NCBI RefSeq assembly: GCF_007860015.1
Contig: NZ_SJPS01000002.1
Span: forward strand, 310,898-374,897
Reading direction: 5' to 3'
DNA length: 64,000 nt
DNA from: Bythopirellula polymerisocia
GTDB taxonomy: Bacteria; Planctomycetota; Planctomycetia; Pirellulales; Lacipirellulaceae
The position numbers and the translations under genes are program-made. The stretch's first letter is position 1; every line of letters begins with the position of its first letter. Below the pieces are notes generated by a model. The model made no database searches and was not told the origin of the DNA. It was given only the letters and a program-made list of their open reading frames with translations. Positions 9,382 to 17,625 of this stretch are shown here, in pieces.

Positions 9382-9718
9382 GGATTAGAGGTTAGAGGCT
9401 GGAGCTTAGAGGTTAGTTGGGACCGGGGGGAAAAGGATGCGTCTACGCATCTCCAATCCCTAGCCTCCAGATCCTAGTCCCTCGGACCCCTTTAATCATT
9501 AACATCCAATCACGCTTGAAAGAGACTAGAGCTTAGCGGCTGGGGGCTAGGGGGAATCGGAGTCTCGCTTTTTCCCTAACCTCTAACCTCTAACCTCTAA
9601 CCACTAACCACTAACCTCTATTTTCCTTGACACCCTCCAAATTCCCAATGAAAATGGAACTACCAGCCAGACGGGTCTCCGGAAGCCCCCTGGCAACCCA
9701 TCCGAGAGAGGCACTTCT
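9382..9718. repeat. 337-bp gene-free stretch with heptad arrays, TTAGAGG / CTAACCT
   Basis: The left arm after the GspK-like stop repeats TTAGAGG. A small hairpin at 9436-9451 (GATGCG/CGCATC) forms an apex, and a right arm to about 9482 is roughly complementary to the left. A second left arm lies at about 9524-9556, and a clean CTAACCT/CTAACCA array at 9576-9616. The last 100 bases before the next gene hold nothing I can name except the ribosome site. Confidence 0.75.
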
Positions 9719-11494
9719 ATGCGTTCATCTATGAGTAATAAGACTAGTCCCCTGCACAGAGCCACGAGTTTATTGACCCTGCTGGCTGTGCTGACTTTAC
9801 TCAGCCTGCAATCGACAACCCGCGCGGATGTGACCGCAGCGGGAGATACCAACCCTCTGCCCATCAACATCCCCGATGCTGGCGGTTCAATCGGTGGCGA
9901 CTTGATCATCGGCGATACCGGCATCGCGGGCCTCTTTATGGATTTTGCCCCTCCGTTGTTCGGTACTCTCGCTCCGCTGGAGTCCGACAACGGCATCATC
10001 GGCAACGAAGAAGGAAGCATCGGTGCAGCAACGTTTGAAGACTTTCTAGGAGGTGATTGGGTTGTCGCCAATACCCTTACGTTAGGTAATGCCGGCCAAG
10101 GGTTTCTGGACCTGTTTGATAGTGCTAGTGTGACGGCTTTGGACTTCATCGTTGGTGCATTAGAGACTGGGTCCGGCGTCGGCACGATCAATGGTCAAGG
10201 TTCGCGAATCCGAACCGATGGGCTTATTGTCGGCGATCTGGGCTATGGACAACTGGAAGTGAACTCCCGAGCGGTTCTCTTTTCGGGAGATCTCGGCAGT
10301 GATTCGATCATCGGCAACGACGATGGCGGAGTTGGCGTTGTCACCGTGACGGACATCGGCTCGCGCTGGAACGTTGGAACGTCTCTTACGAACGCCGATC
10401 TGATTATCGGCAATGGTGCAGGGGTTCTCACCAATGGACAAGGAACGCTCAACATTGCCAATCAGGCTCAGGTGCTCGTGGCCGGGACAACGTTTGTTAA
10501 TCGGGATGGTCGAGTAAATTTGACTACCGGTGGACGACTCCGGCAACTAACTTCAATCTTCGATCCGATTGTTCTCGAAGGGGTCATCTCTGGCGATGGA
10601 TTTGTCGATGGGGCAGTAGTAGTCGGCCCACTAGGCGAACTACGAAATGCTGCTGGGATTGCCAACCTGCGAGAGAAGCTGGTCTTCTCGGGCCCGGTCG
10701 TCAACGACGGCACGATTGAAATCCTCGGTGGCGAAATGGATTTCAATGCCACGCTTGTCCCACTCATCAATACACGCGAAATCGTGGTCCGCGACGGGGT
10801 GATGCGTTATCCTGCGGGGCTGGATAACGAGATCGGAGGCACCGTTACTGTTGGTGGAAATAGTACCTTGCATGGTCAGTTCAATAACAACGGCGGTGAT
10901 CTGCAGATTCTTGCCGGCAGTGAAGTTCTGTTTGTAGGTGACCTGACCTTCACCGCCGCGGGCCTGCTGGGGCTCGCAGCCGGTACTTCGTCGGGAACAC
11001 TCGACATCACGGGCACGGCCGATTTAGCCGGCGCGATTGTCGCACTGGACTACTCAGCCGGAGTATCGCCAACACCTGGCGACACCTATCAACTGCTAAG
11101 TGCGAGCGGTGGCATTACTAATTTCGTCCCGCAGCAGGCCGCGGCAGGAGGACTACTCTGGGACATCGATCAACTGGGAACCACCGATACGCTCTTTGCC
11201 ACTGCGACTGCTGCAATCGCAGCGCCTGTGGGTGCTGACTTCAATGGCGATGGCATCGTCAATCAGCTCGATCTGCAGATCTGGCAGACGAATTACGGAC
11301 GGACCTCTCCACCTAGTTTGGCCGGTCTCGGCGACGCCGACGGCGATGGTGATGTGGATGGGAGAGATTTGTTGATCATTCAAATGAAATTCGGCGGCCC
11401 ACCACTGGTCGCTGCGTTGGCTAACGTCCCCGAGCCAAGTTCACTCGTGCTGCTCCTCGGGGCTTCATTGGGGCTGATTCGAAGAAGGTGCTAG
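9719..11494 (+). CDS. secreted PEP-CTERM protein with T5SS/PEP-associated repeats and a dockerin-like domain
   Basis: The 591-residue protein begins with a signal peptide (hydrophobic LLTLLAVLTLLSL, cleavage near TTRAD). The body has repeated LIVGDLGYGQL / IIGNDDGGVG / LNIANQA units like those of T5SS/PEP-CTERM-associated repeats, predicted to form a beta-solenoid. Near the C-terminus two calcium-type loops, DFNGDGIVNQLD and DADGDGDVDGRD, form a dockerin-like module. The end has the sorting signal VPEPSSLVLLLGASLGLI followed by RRRC. PEP-CTERM proteins are processed by an exosortase, which is not in this window. An ATG at 9731 is an alternative start. Confidence 0.85.
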   Translation: MRSSMSNKTSPLHRATSLLTLLAVLTLLSLQSTTRADVTAAGDTNPLPINIPDAGGSIGGDLIIGDTGIAGLFMDFAPPLFGTLAPLESDNGIIGNEEGSIGAATFEDFLGGDWVVANTLTLGNAGQGFLDLFDSASVTALDFIVGALETGSGVGTINGQGSRIRTDGLIVGDLGYGQLEVNSRAVLFSGDLGSDSIIGNDDGGVGVVTVTDIGSRWNVGTSLTNADLIIGNGAGVLTNGQGTLNIANQAQVLVAGTTFVNRDGRVNLTTGGRLRQLTSIFDPIVLEGVISGDGFVDGAVVVGPLGELRNAAGIANLREKLVFSGPVVNDGTIEILGGEMDFNATLVPLINTREIVVRDGVMRYPAGLDNEIGGTVTVGGNSTLHGQFNNNGGDLQILAGSEVLFVGDLTFTAAGLLGLAAGTSSGTLDITGTADLAGAIVALDYSAGVSPTPGDTYQLLSASGGITNFVPQQAAAGGLLWDIDQLGTTDTLFATATAAIAAPVGADFNGDGIVNQLDLQIWQTNYGRTSPPSLAGLGDADGDGDVDGRDLLIIQMKFGGPPLVAALANVPEPSSLVLLLGASLGLIRRRC

Positions 11495-11514
11495 TAGTTA
11501 GGCGCTAGTTATGA

Positions 11515-11560
11515 GGCGCTGGGCGCTAGTCAGAGCCATTTCTGACTAGCGCCTAGCGCC
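11515..11560. repeat. 20-bp heptad-derived hairpin after the PEP-CTERM gene
   Basis: Bases 11515-11534 pair with 11541-11560 with a single G-T wobble around a 6-base loop. Both arms consist of GGCGCTA-type heptads, and further heptads flank it to about 11576. It could end transcription of the upstream gene, but no T-run follows, so a normal intrinsic terminator is not shown. Confidence 0.8.
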
Positions 11561-11757
11561 TATTTGCTAGCGCCTGTCCATTCTTCCCGGCTAATAATCG
11601 CGGTGGCGGTGCGCCAGAATATCGCGATAATGGTGTGCGGCTAGCCGTTGGACATTGGCCATAGATGCGTTGAATAACCGGTGGCTAGCGCCAATCCGCT
11701 CACGTAAAACGGCGCGTTTCTGAATCCCAAGCACTGACCACTAATTTTGCACCCGGG

Positions 11758-11917
11758 GTCGAGAGTTTTGTTTTACAAAACTCACAATAAGCGACACCCT
11801 CGGCAATGACGCAACCCCAATCAGAATAACGAGTTAAAGAAAATCAGGCCCACGCGAAGAGCGGGAGTTTTGTTTTGTAAAAAAAGTTTTCGAACAATTG
11901 GCCCCGTCAAAAATCTC
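11758..11917 (-). repeat. dispersed repeat, copy 1 (inverted orientation)
   Basis: Read on the minus strand, this stretch aligns by eye with 21706-21866. Bases 11763-11789 are the exact reverse complement of 21832-21858. The core is a palindrome (GAGTTTTGT, AAA, ACAAAACTC). A second, degenerate GAGTTTTGTTTTGTAAA lies at 11865-11881 in this copy. It is not part of any gene I can see. Confidence 0.75.
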
Positions 11918-11939
11918 ACTAATCACACCGGAAAGTGGC

Positions 11940-12026
11940 TAGAGGCTGGGGATTCGGGTAACGCAAAGCATCGTCAATCCAGCCCACTAACCACTAACCT
12001 CTAACCTCTAACCACTACCCTCTATT
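11940..12026. repeat. heptad arrays before the thioredoxin gene, CTAGAGG / CTAACCT
   Basis: A short GGCTAGAGGCTGG arm is followed by a unique spacer and by about six CTAACCT/CTAACCA units that end a few bases before the ATG of the thioredoxin-like gene. They occupy the place where a ribosome site is expected, and no clear one is visible. Confidence 0.7.
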
Positions 12027-12029
12027 CAA

Positions 12030-12569
12030 ATGCCAAAACGATCCACCGGTTGGGGCGAGAAGCTGGGGCTGCTGTTATTGATAGCGGCGGTGGCGGTGAT
12101 CGTCTGGCCGCGCGGTGGCGGCGATTCGCCGTTTGCGGTCGGAGCGCCACTGCCGGATTTGATGGCCGAGGGGTGGTTGAATTCATCCAACGTGCCGTCG
12201 CCGACAAGTCTGCGCGGGAAGATCGTGTTGGTGGACTGTTGGGCGACCTGGTGCGGACCTTGTCGGGAGTCGCTTCCCAAGCTGGCCCGCCTCTATGCCA
12301 AGTACCAACCATTGGGGGTGGAGTTCGTCGGCCTCACGCCGGAAGGGGGTTCTGCCCGTCAAGCGGTTGAGTCCTACATGGCGACGATCCCCGGCTTCGA
12401 TTGGCCCGTGGGTTATGGTGCGAATCCAACGCTGGACATGCTGGGGATCCAGTACTTTCCCACGCTGATTGTGTTCGACGCCGAAGGCCGCGCAGTCTGG
12501 GCAAGCACCTCAACCTACGGCTTAGAAGACGCCTTGGATGAGGCGTTAGGGAAGAGTGGCGAGTTGTGA
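12030..12569 (+). CDS. TlpA/ResA-like membrane-anchored thioredoxin
   Basis: A thiol-disulfide oxidoreductase of 179 residues, acting outside the cytoplasmic membrane. Residues 12-26 form a membrane anchor or uncleaved signal. The thioredoxin fold follows with the active-site motif WCGPC at residues 74-78, an extra Cys at 70, and the cis-Pro loop YFPTLIVFD near 150. The APLPDLMAEGW start of the domain is typical of TlpA/ResA. Such proteins reduce disulfides in exported proteins or apocytochrome c; the actual partner is unknown. It is flanked on both sides by heptad arrays. Confidence 0.88.
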   Translation: MPKRSTGWGEKLGLLLLIAAVAVIVWPRGGGDSPFAVGAPLPDLMAEGWLNSSNVPSPTSLRGKIVLVDCWATWCGPCRESLPKLARLYAKYQPLGVEFVGLTPEGGSARQAVESYMATIPGFDWPVGYGANPTLDMLGIQYFPTLIVFDAEGRAVWASTSTYGLEDALDEALGKSGEL

Positions 12570-12630
12570 GTTTTGAGTTGCGAGGAAAGACCATTTACTC
12601 GAAACTCGCAGCTCTCAACTCGAAACTATC
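12557..12630. repeat. heptad arms between two convergent genes
   Basis: GAGTTGTGAGTTTTGAGTTG is followed after a short spacer by CTCGAAACTCGCAGCTCTCA and one more unit, its approximate complement. The pair fills the gap between the stops of the thioredoxin (+) and transglutaminase-like (-) genes and could act as a two-way terminator. Confidence 0.6.
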
Positions 12631-12633
12631 CCC

Positions 12634-13752
12634 TTACAGCTGTTCCCTGATGTACTTCATTAGGGGTTTGCCGCTGCCGCGGACCGGGACGCCGATGAAG
12701 AAGTCGGTAGCATAGCGGAGCCGCTCGCGGGGACGTTCGGGGACGCGAAAGTTGTCTCCCTTTTGCATGATGACCCGCGGCTGAGGCATCGCACCAAACG
12801 CCCGCACGCCGGCGGTTTGACCTCGTGTGCCGGAGGACTCGCAGGGGAACCAATGCAGGTCGCCATCAGCGTCGGCCAGACAGAACTCGGCGTAGCAGTG
12901 TTCGTGGACCCAGACCAGGCGTGCCGGGACCTTGTCGGCTCGGCAGAGGGCGACGAACAGGGCACTGATGTCGTGGCAATCGCCAGTGCCATCGGTGAGG
13001 GTTTCGACGGCGGTCTTGTCGTCACCTTCGACGTACTGGACGTTGTCCTGGACGTAGTCGTAGATGGTTTCGACGCGTTGCCAGGGGGTGAGAGTTTCCT
13101 CGTCATCGGCGGATTGTTCGGGGCCTGCATCCACAGCCGCTGAAGCGGCTTCGCCGTCGGGTTCATCGCTTGCGGGTTCGCTCTCGGAAGCTTCAGCGGG
13201 TTGCTTTTTTGGGGCGAATATTTCGCGCAACGTTTTGCGGATTTTGCTGTCAGTGGTTTGGATGTAGTCGCTGCGGCCGAGGTACTTTTTGAGTTGGCGA
13301 TCGGGCTTCTGAGGGACCACGAGCAGGGCCGTTTGATCTTCTTCGGGAGGGAGGACCGCGCTGGTGGTGACGTCGAAGGTGATGATCGCGTGGGCTTCTT
13401 TCCCGTTGGGGAGATAGGGAATCCTGATTAGCATCTGGCGCGCCCCGCCGTCGAGAAGTCGATAGTCGAGCTGATCCACCTCAGGGGAGATGTCTTCTTC
13501 AGCGATTTGCACCTGCTGCTCAGCACACTCGAACGGCACTGCCACCATGGCCAGCACGTCTTGCACGGGACCCCGATTGGCAGTGATCGACGCGCCGACC
13601 CGATATCGGACGACTTGAGAATTGCCGTAAGTGACGAGGGAATCCTCTACGGCAGTGTCTTTGATCTGCGCGGCAGCTGGTTGGGATGCAGTGAGGCAGA
13701 GCAAGAGCGCAAGCGAGGCGAGGTTGCCAATGCAAGGGTATCGAGAAATCAT
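12634..13752 (-). CDS. secreted transglutaminase-like protein
   Basis: A 372-residue exported protein. I chose the ATG preceded by CAGAGG, which gives a signal peptide ending near QPAAAQ; the frame is open further upstream without support. A linker near residues 190-220 is rich in Ala, Glu and Asp. The C-terminal transglutaminase-like fold has DGTGDCHDISALFVALCR (Cys259), then HEHCYAEF (His285), then WFPCESS, where the usual catalytic Asp after W-x-P is replaced by Glu305. Family members are cysteine peptidases, amidases or transglutaminases; the substrate cannot be told. It faces the thioredoxin gene tail to tail. Confidence 0.75.
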   Translation of the reverse strand: MISRYPCIGNLASLALLLCLTASQPAAAQIKDTAVEDSLVTYGNSQVVRYRVGASITANRGPVQDVLAMVAVPFECAEQQVQIAEEDISPEVDQLDYRLLDGGARQMLIRIPYLPNGKEAHAIITFDVTTSAVLPPEEDQTALLVVPQKPDRQLKKYLGRSDYIQTTDSKIRKTLREIFAPKKQPAEASESEPASDEPDGEAASAAVDAGPEQSADDEETLTPWQRVETIYDYVQDNVQYVEGDDKTAVETLTDGTGDCHDISALFVALCRADKVPARLVWVHEHCYAEFCLADADGDLHWFPCESSGTRGQTAGVRAFGAMPQPRVIMQKGDNFRVPERPRERLRYATDFFIGVPVRGSGKPLMKYIREQL

Positions 13753-13863
13753 GCCAAAACCTCTGTGCCACCGAGCAGGTAAGGGGGACAATGTCCACTT
13801 TACTATTGTAGCTCGGTGAGTAGCGGATTTCACGCATTGCCTGCAAATGCGGCGCATAAAAAA

Positions 13864-13901
13864 GCCGCTCGACCGCGTTCAGGATGGCACGGTCGAGCGG
13901 C
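13864..13901 (-). terminator. intrinsic terminator on the minus strand
   Basis: A perfect 12-bp GC-rich stem (13864-13875 with 13890-13901) is followed on the minus strand by six T. It lies downstream of the Cys-rich lipoprotein gene, which it most likely terminates, and just before the transglutaminase-like gene. Confidence 0.85.
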
Positions 13902-14050
13902 ACTCAAGATAGAAGGCGGATGGCGCATTGCCCCGGGCGGTGTTGGCAGACCCAGTTACTGGGTGGCGGGAGGTTTCCTCTCTACCAGCGGGCCACGCGG
14001 AGCGGCGCATCCAATGGACGATTATGATTTTGGGTGGGTGATTCTCTGGT

Positions 14051-14542
14051 TTATTCTTCGGTTTTTTCAGGTTCAGGGTAGTTCGTGCGAACCTCGGGGG
14101 CAGGTCCGGGAGTGATCGTATTGGACGATCCTTGCGGCACAAAGGTTTCACTGCTGGGCATATAGGTTTCGTCCCCATCGCTGAACCCTCCGTACCAGGA
14201 TCCTTGGCTGCAAGGGTCGCTGGGACAGCACATGTTGGCACAGGGGTCGAAGCATGGTTGGCACATCGGTATACAAGGTACACATTGCGGAGCACATTGG
14301 GGTACGCACTGTTGTTGGGGGACGGCCATCTGCTGCATCGCAGGGGCGGCCATCATGGGTTGCATCGTGGGGGCAGCGACCGGGGCACCCAAAGCGACGG
14401 GCGAACCCATCATTGCCGGGGCAACGGTCCTGGTTCCGCAACGTGCCCCGCGATGGAGCCAATTGCGAAAACTGGAACAACAACCAACATTGGCGGTCGT
14501 TACGACCGTCAACGTCAGCAATAGCAATACATTCCTTCTCAT
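14051..14542 (-). CDS. small Cys-, Pro- and Met-rich lipoprotein, function unknown
   Basis: A 163-residue protein with a signal peptide and a lipobox-like ANVGC near residue 21, so probably a lipoprotein. The middle is low-complexity, rich in Ala, Pro, Met and Gln. It is followed by a Cys cluster with repeated Pro-Cys and Cys-x-Pro motifs (CVPQCAPQCVPCIPMCQPC and on to CCPSDPC). The tail is acidic. I do not recognise the family. A strong GAGGAGA ribosome site before the ATG and an intrinsic terminator about 150 bases after the stop support it as a single-gene transcript. The Cys pattern could bind metal or form disulfides; that is inference. Confidence 0.75.
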   Translation of the reverse strand: MRRNVLLLLTLTVVTTANVGCCSSFRNWLHRGARCGTRTVAPAMMGSPVALGAPVAAPTMQPMMAAPAMQQMAVPQQQCVPQCAPQCVPCIPMCQPCFDPCANMCCPSDPCSQGSWYGGFSDGDETYMPSSETFVPQGSSNTITPGPAPEVRTNYPEPEKTEE

Positions 14543-15025
14543 TCGTAGTCTCCTCGGCGGGGCACCCGTGGTGGGTGGAGTGGGGAGGGACGGGGCGGTT
14601 CGTAGCGGCTAGTAGAGTGGGAAACAATCGTAACTTTCGTAACGGTTGTTTGGTTCGCAAGTGTGATCGAACGGGCCAAAGGCCTTCCCAATCGCTAGAG
14701 CCCCCGATAAATCGGTTGGCCACGAAACTCTACAACATGCTGAGTGATGTGCAAACGCAACGTCGAAATTATTTTGAATTTTTTTCCGACACGCGCGAAT
14801 TAAGTATGCTACGTTTACATTAGCCGCAATGGAGTTGCTCGCAAGCGCCAAATATGCGCGACGGCAATGCGGCATGCAATCACAATGGAATGCGATCTGC
14901 TTAGGATTGTCAGGCCTCATTCTCTTGTGATGCCCCCCCAACTGCTTGGCCTCGCGGAACTAACGTTCTTGCGGAATGTCGGCAGTATCGGAAACTGGCA
15001 CGTAATTCTCGGACGGAACCTATCC
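14543..15025. other. 483-bp divergent intergenic region
   Basis: It separates the lipoprotein gene (-) from the hydrolase gene (+), so promoters for both should lie here. I see AT-rich patches around 14765-14790 but no pair of -35 and -10 boxes with good spacing, and no ORF or repeat worth naming. Confidence 0.5.
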
Positions 15026-16105
15026 ATGAACGAACACGACAATTCGCTCATCTATTCGCTTCGTTTAAGCTGCAAGTCCCTGGTCACCGCTGCGCTTGCG
15101 TTGTTTCTGCTACTCGGAAGGGATGCCCTGGCGGCCCCGCCGATTGCCCCCCCTCCGGCACCACCGGTGGCCGATGAGATATTGCTCATCAGTACTCGGC
15201 AAATGGGGACCACGTGTGATCCTAATCGGATGGAACGCGAAATGGATTGCCGACGGCTCACGTTTGATGCCGACGGGCTTCCCACTTGGATGACCTACGA
15301 TTGGCACAACCTGCAGAATCCCTCCACGGGTACTCGTAAGACCGTGATCTACGTGCATGGCAATCGAGTGGAGCTTGGCAATGACGTGGCCGAGGGAATG
15401 GCAGTCTACGAATCGCTGGTCGGAGCACGACGTAGCGGCGAACCGCTTCGTTATATCATCTGGTCCTGGCCCTCGGAGCAAATTCCAGGACTAATCAAAG
15501 ACTATAAAGTAAAAGCAAAGCGCACCAACGAAGTGGCCTGGCAATTGGCTTGGTTTGTGGACCAATTGCCCGCGGATATGCCGCTGGCATTGATGGGATA
15601 CAGTTACGGTGCACGCACGGTAAGCGGGACTATGCATCTCCTGGGTGGTGGGCATCTCAACGAATTGCGATTTACAAGTCGGCGACATCCTGAGCGGTCG
15701 CCGGCACGAGTCGCTCTGGTGGCAGCGGCCTTCGACGCAGATTGGGTTGTTCCCGGGGAAGTTCACGAGCGAGCCTTAACTCAGATCGAACAAATGGTAG
15801 TCGTGACCAATCGCTTGGATCCGGCGATGCGATTTTTTCGCCTCAGCACCAAGCATAGCCGCGTCGATGCGATGGGACTGGCAGGCGTCGATCACCGAGA
15901 GAAACTGGGGACCGCTTTGAACCGGATTCGAACTATCGATGTCACCCACGAGGTGGGCCGAAGTCATGTTATCTACGATTATCTGGCCGACGAGCCCAAA
16001 ATGACAAGCATGTGGCGGCAATTACTCGAAGATTCGGGTGATTCACAAAGCGATACAATCATCCCAGCGTATGCCCACATCCGTCCGCACACCGAACTCA
16101 AGTGA
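15026..16105 (+). CDS. secreted alpha/beta-hydrolase-like protein
   Basis: A 359-residue protein. The ATG chosen gives a signal peptide (ALALFLLLG, cleavage near ALAAPP) followed by a Pro-rich stretch. The hydrolase features are an oxyanion-side motif VIYVHGNR and the nucleophile elbow GYSYG with Ser193. HEVGRSHVIYDYL near the C-terminus may supply the catalytic His. The fold suggests an esterase, lipase or peptidase acting outside the cytoplasm; the substrate is unknown. The frame is open for 53 codons upstream but these lack signal-peptide character. It is followed after about 75 bases by the aminotransferase gene on the same strand. Confidence 0.7.
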   Translation: MNEHDNSLIYSLRLSCKSLVTAALALFLLLGRDALAAPPIAPPPAPPVADEILLISTRQMGTTCDPNRMEREMDCRRLTFDADGLPTWMTYDWHNLQNPSTGTRKTVIYVHGNRVELGNDVAEGMAVYESLVGARRSGEPLRYIIWSWPSEQIPGLIKDYKVKAKRTNEVAWQLAWFVDQLPADMPLALMGYSYGARTVSGTMHLLGGGHLNELRFTSRRHPERSPARVALVAAAFDADWVVPGEVHERALTQIEQMVVVTNRLDPAMRFFRLSTKHSRVDAMGLAGVDHREKLGTALNRIRTIDVTHEVGRSHVIYDYLADEPKMTSMWRQLLEDSGDSQSDTIIPAYAHIRPHTELK

Positions 16106-16182
16106 ATTGTTTATTGCCCAATTGAGCGGATTGCCGGAATTGACGATTCCTAAACCTCACAGGACTCGTCATATTGGCCAGG

Positions 16183-17082
16183 ATGAACACTTCTGTCGCA
16201 TATCTCAACGGCACTTGGCTTCCCGCCAGCCAACTCAGCGTCCCTGTGGACGATTTGGGTTTCCTGATGGGCGTTACTCTGACCGAGCGGCTACGTACTT
16301 TTAACGGACGGCCTTACCGCACGGCGGAACACTTCGCTCGACTACGGCATTCACTGGAGATCGTGGGCTGGGAAGCCGGTTCGCTCTGCTCCGAGGCCGG
16401 AGCGGTTGTCGACGAGTTCATGGTCCGCAACGCGGAGTTCTTTATCGAGGGAGATGACTGGAATATCGTGGTCTTCATGACGCCTGGGAAGACAGTCGAT
16501 GCCGCCAGTCCAACCCTTTGCGTGCATGGCCATCCCCTGCCCTTTCAACAATGGGCCCATCTATTTGTGCAAGGGGTCTCGGCAGTCATTGTCGATACGC
16601 GTCAGGTACCTTCAAACAGTTGGCCGCCTGAGCTCAAGTGTCGCAGTCGAATGCACTATTATCTTGCAGATCTCGAAGCAATGCGTGATGGCCCCGAGTC
16701 GCGGGCGATCCTGCTGGATCAAGAGGGCTATGTAGGAGAGGGGTCTACCGCCAACGTCATTGCCTATTATGCGAATCGGGGATTGGTCACACCCCGTCTC
16801 GACAAAGTTCTTCCAGGAATCAGCCAGCAAGTGGTCTTTGAACTGGCTAGAAGGCTAGGTATTCCATGTCAAGAACAAGACCTTCTTCCAGCGGACCTGG
16901 CCGAGGCGGACGAACTTTTCTTCACAAGCACTTCAATCTGTTTACTTCCAGTGGTTCGTCTGGATTGCTTGCCGATTGGCACTGGCCAAACCGGAACAAT
17001 TTACGGCCAGTTACTGGATGCGTGGTCTGAGCATGTTGGGCTGGACATTGCTGCCCAGGCACAGAAGTTTGCGATTCGCTGA
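16183..17082 (+). CDS. class IV aminotransferase (branched-chain / 4-amino-4-deoxychorismate lyase family)
   Basis: A PLP-dependent enzyme of fold type IV, 299 residues, near the usual 270-300. Seen: VPVDDLGFLMGVTLTERLRT near the start, the likely PLP lysine in ELKCRSRMHYY (Lys152), and the phosphate-binding region EGYVGEGSTANVIAYY. The family includes branched-chain and D-amino acid aminotransferases and 4-amino-4-deoxychorismate lyase (PabC), and the sequence alone does not decide between them. I preferred the ATG over a TTG nine bases upstream. The stop lies one base from the stop of the convergent methyltransferase gene. Confidence 0.85.
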   Translation: MNTSVAYLNGTWLPASQLSVPVDDLGFLMGVTLTERLRTFNGRPYRTAEHFARLRHSLEIVGWEAGSLCSEAGAVVDEFMVRNAEFFIEGDDWNIVVFMTPGKTVDAASPTLCVHGHPLPFQQWAHLFVQGVSAVIVDTRQVPSNSWPPELKCRSRMHYYLADLEAMRDGPESRAILLDQEGYVGEGSTANVIAYYANRGLVTPRLDKVLPGISQQVVFELARRLGIPCQEQDLLPADLAEADELFFTSTSICLLPVVRLDCLPIGTGQTGTIYGQLLDAWSEHVGLDIAAQAQKFAIR

Positions 17083-17083
17083 A

Positions 17084-17578
17084 CTACCCCTCGGGCCACT
17101 GACGGCAGTATTCATAGAGTGCCATGGCCGTGGCGGTCGCCACGTTGTAGCTGTAGGGCATGCCCCATACCGGTATCTCCACCACGTCGTCAAGGAATTT
17201 CAGTTCTGTGGGCGTCAGGCCGGTGCGCTCGTTGCCTATCACTAAGGCGGTTTTTCGCTTAAATGAGTACTGATGGATGTCTACCGAGTCAGTCGTTTGT
17301 TCCAGGCCCACTAGCCGATACCCTTCGCGCTTGAGGTTGGCGAGTACTGGTGACAATGTGCGATGGCTCTCAATAAGGATGGTGTCGGCTCCGTCGCGGG
17401 CGATGCGGCGCTCCAACTTTGCGGGTCCAGTGCAGAGAATCTTGTCGAGTCCGCAACAACTTGCAGCGCGAGCTATCCGTGAGAGATTTATGTTGCTCCG
17501 CAGCGGTGCGCACACGAGCAGTAATTCACGAGGCTGGGTTAGCGAACGCGGAGGCTTATGGCGCTGATGTTCAAACAA
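17084..17578 (-). CDS. SpoU-family RNA 2'-O-methyltransferase
   Basis: A 164-residue SPOUT methyltransferase that would methylate ribose 2'-hydroxyls in tRNA or rRNA with S-adenosylmethionine. The three family motifs are visible: LRSNINLSRIARAASCCG (motif 1 with the key Asn and Arg), LVIGNERTGL (motif 2) and IPVWGMPYSYNVATATAMAL (motif 3). The protein is only the catalytic domain, lacking an N-terminal RNA-binding extension, which is closer to TrmL/TrmH-like than to RlmB. The target RNA is not predictable. Confidence 0.88.
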   Translation of the reverse strand: MFEHQRHKPPRSLTQPRELLLVCAPLRSNINLSRIARAASCCGLDKILCTGPAKLERRIARDGADTILIESHRTLSPVLANLKREGYRLVGLEQTTDSVDIHQYSFKRKTALVIGNERTGLTPTELKFLDDVVEIPVWGMPYSYNVATATAMALYEYCRQWPEG

Positions 17579-17625
17579 TCGTGAGATTCTCCTTTGAGTG
17601 AATTGCCCATTCAGGGTAAGCTGAC

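Larger units (their letters stand above)
11495..12029. other. 535-bp gene-free stretch: hairpin, dispersed repeat and heptad arrays
   Basis: From left to right it contains GGCGCTA-type arms forming a long hairpin, the inverted copy of a dispersed repeat, and a CTAACCT-type array running up to the thioredoxin start. I see no convincing reading frame in it. Confidence 0.7.

Noticed and set aside
9650..9718. A possible SAM-type riboswitch because of CCCTGGCAACCC before the PEP-CTERM gene
   Set aside because: Only one short segment resembles the consensus; the other paired parts are missing.
440..12632. A CRISPR array, because of many spaced repeats
   Set aside because: The units are 7 bp, tandem and in complementary arms; no constant 25-40 bp repeat with unique spacers and no cas gene was found.
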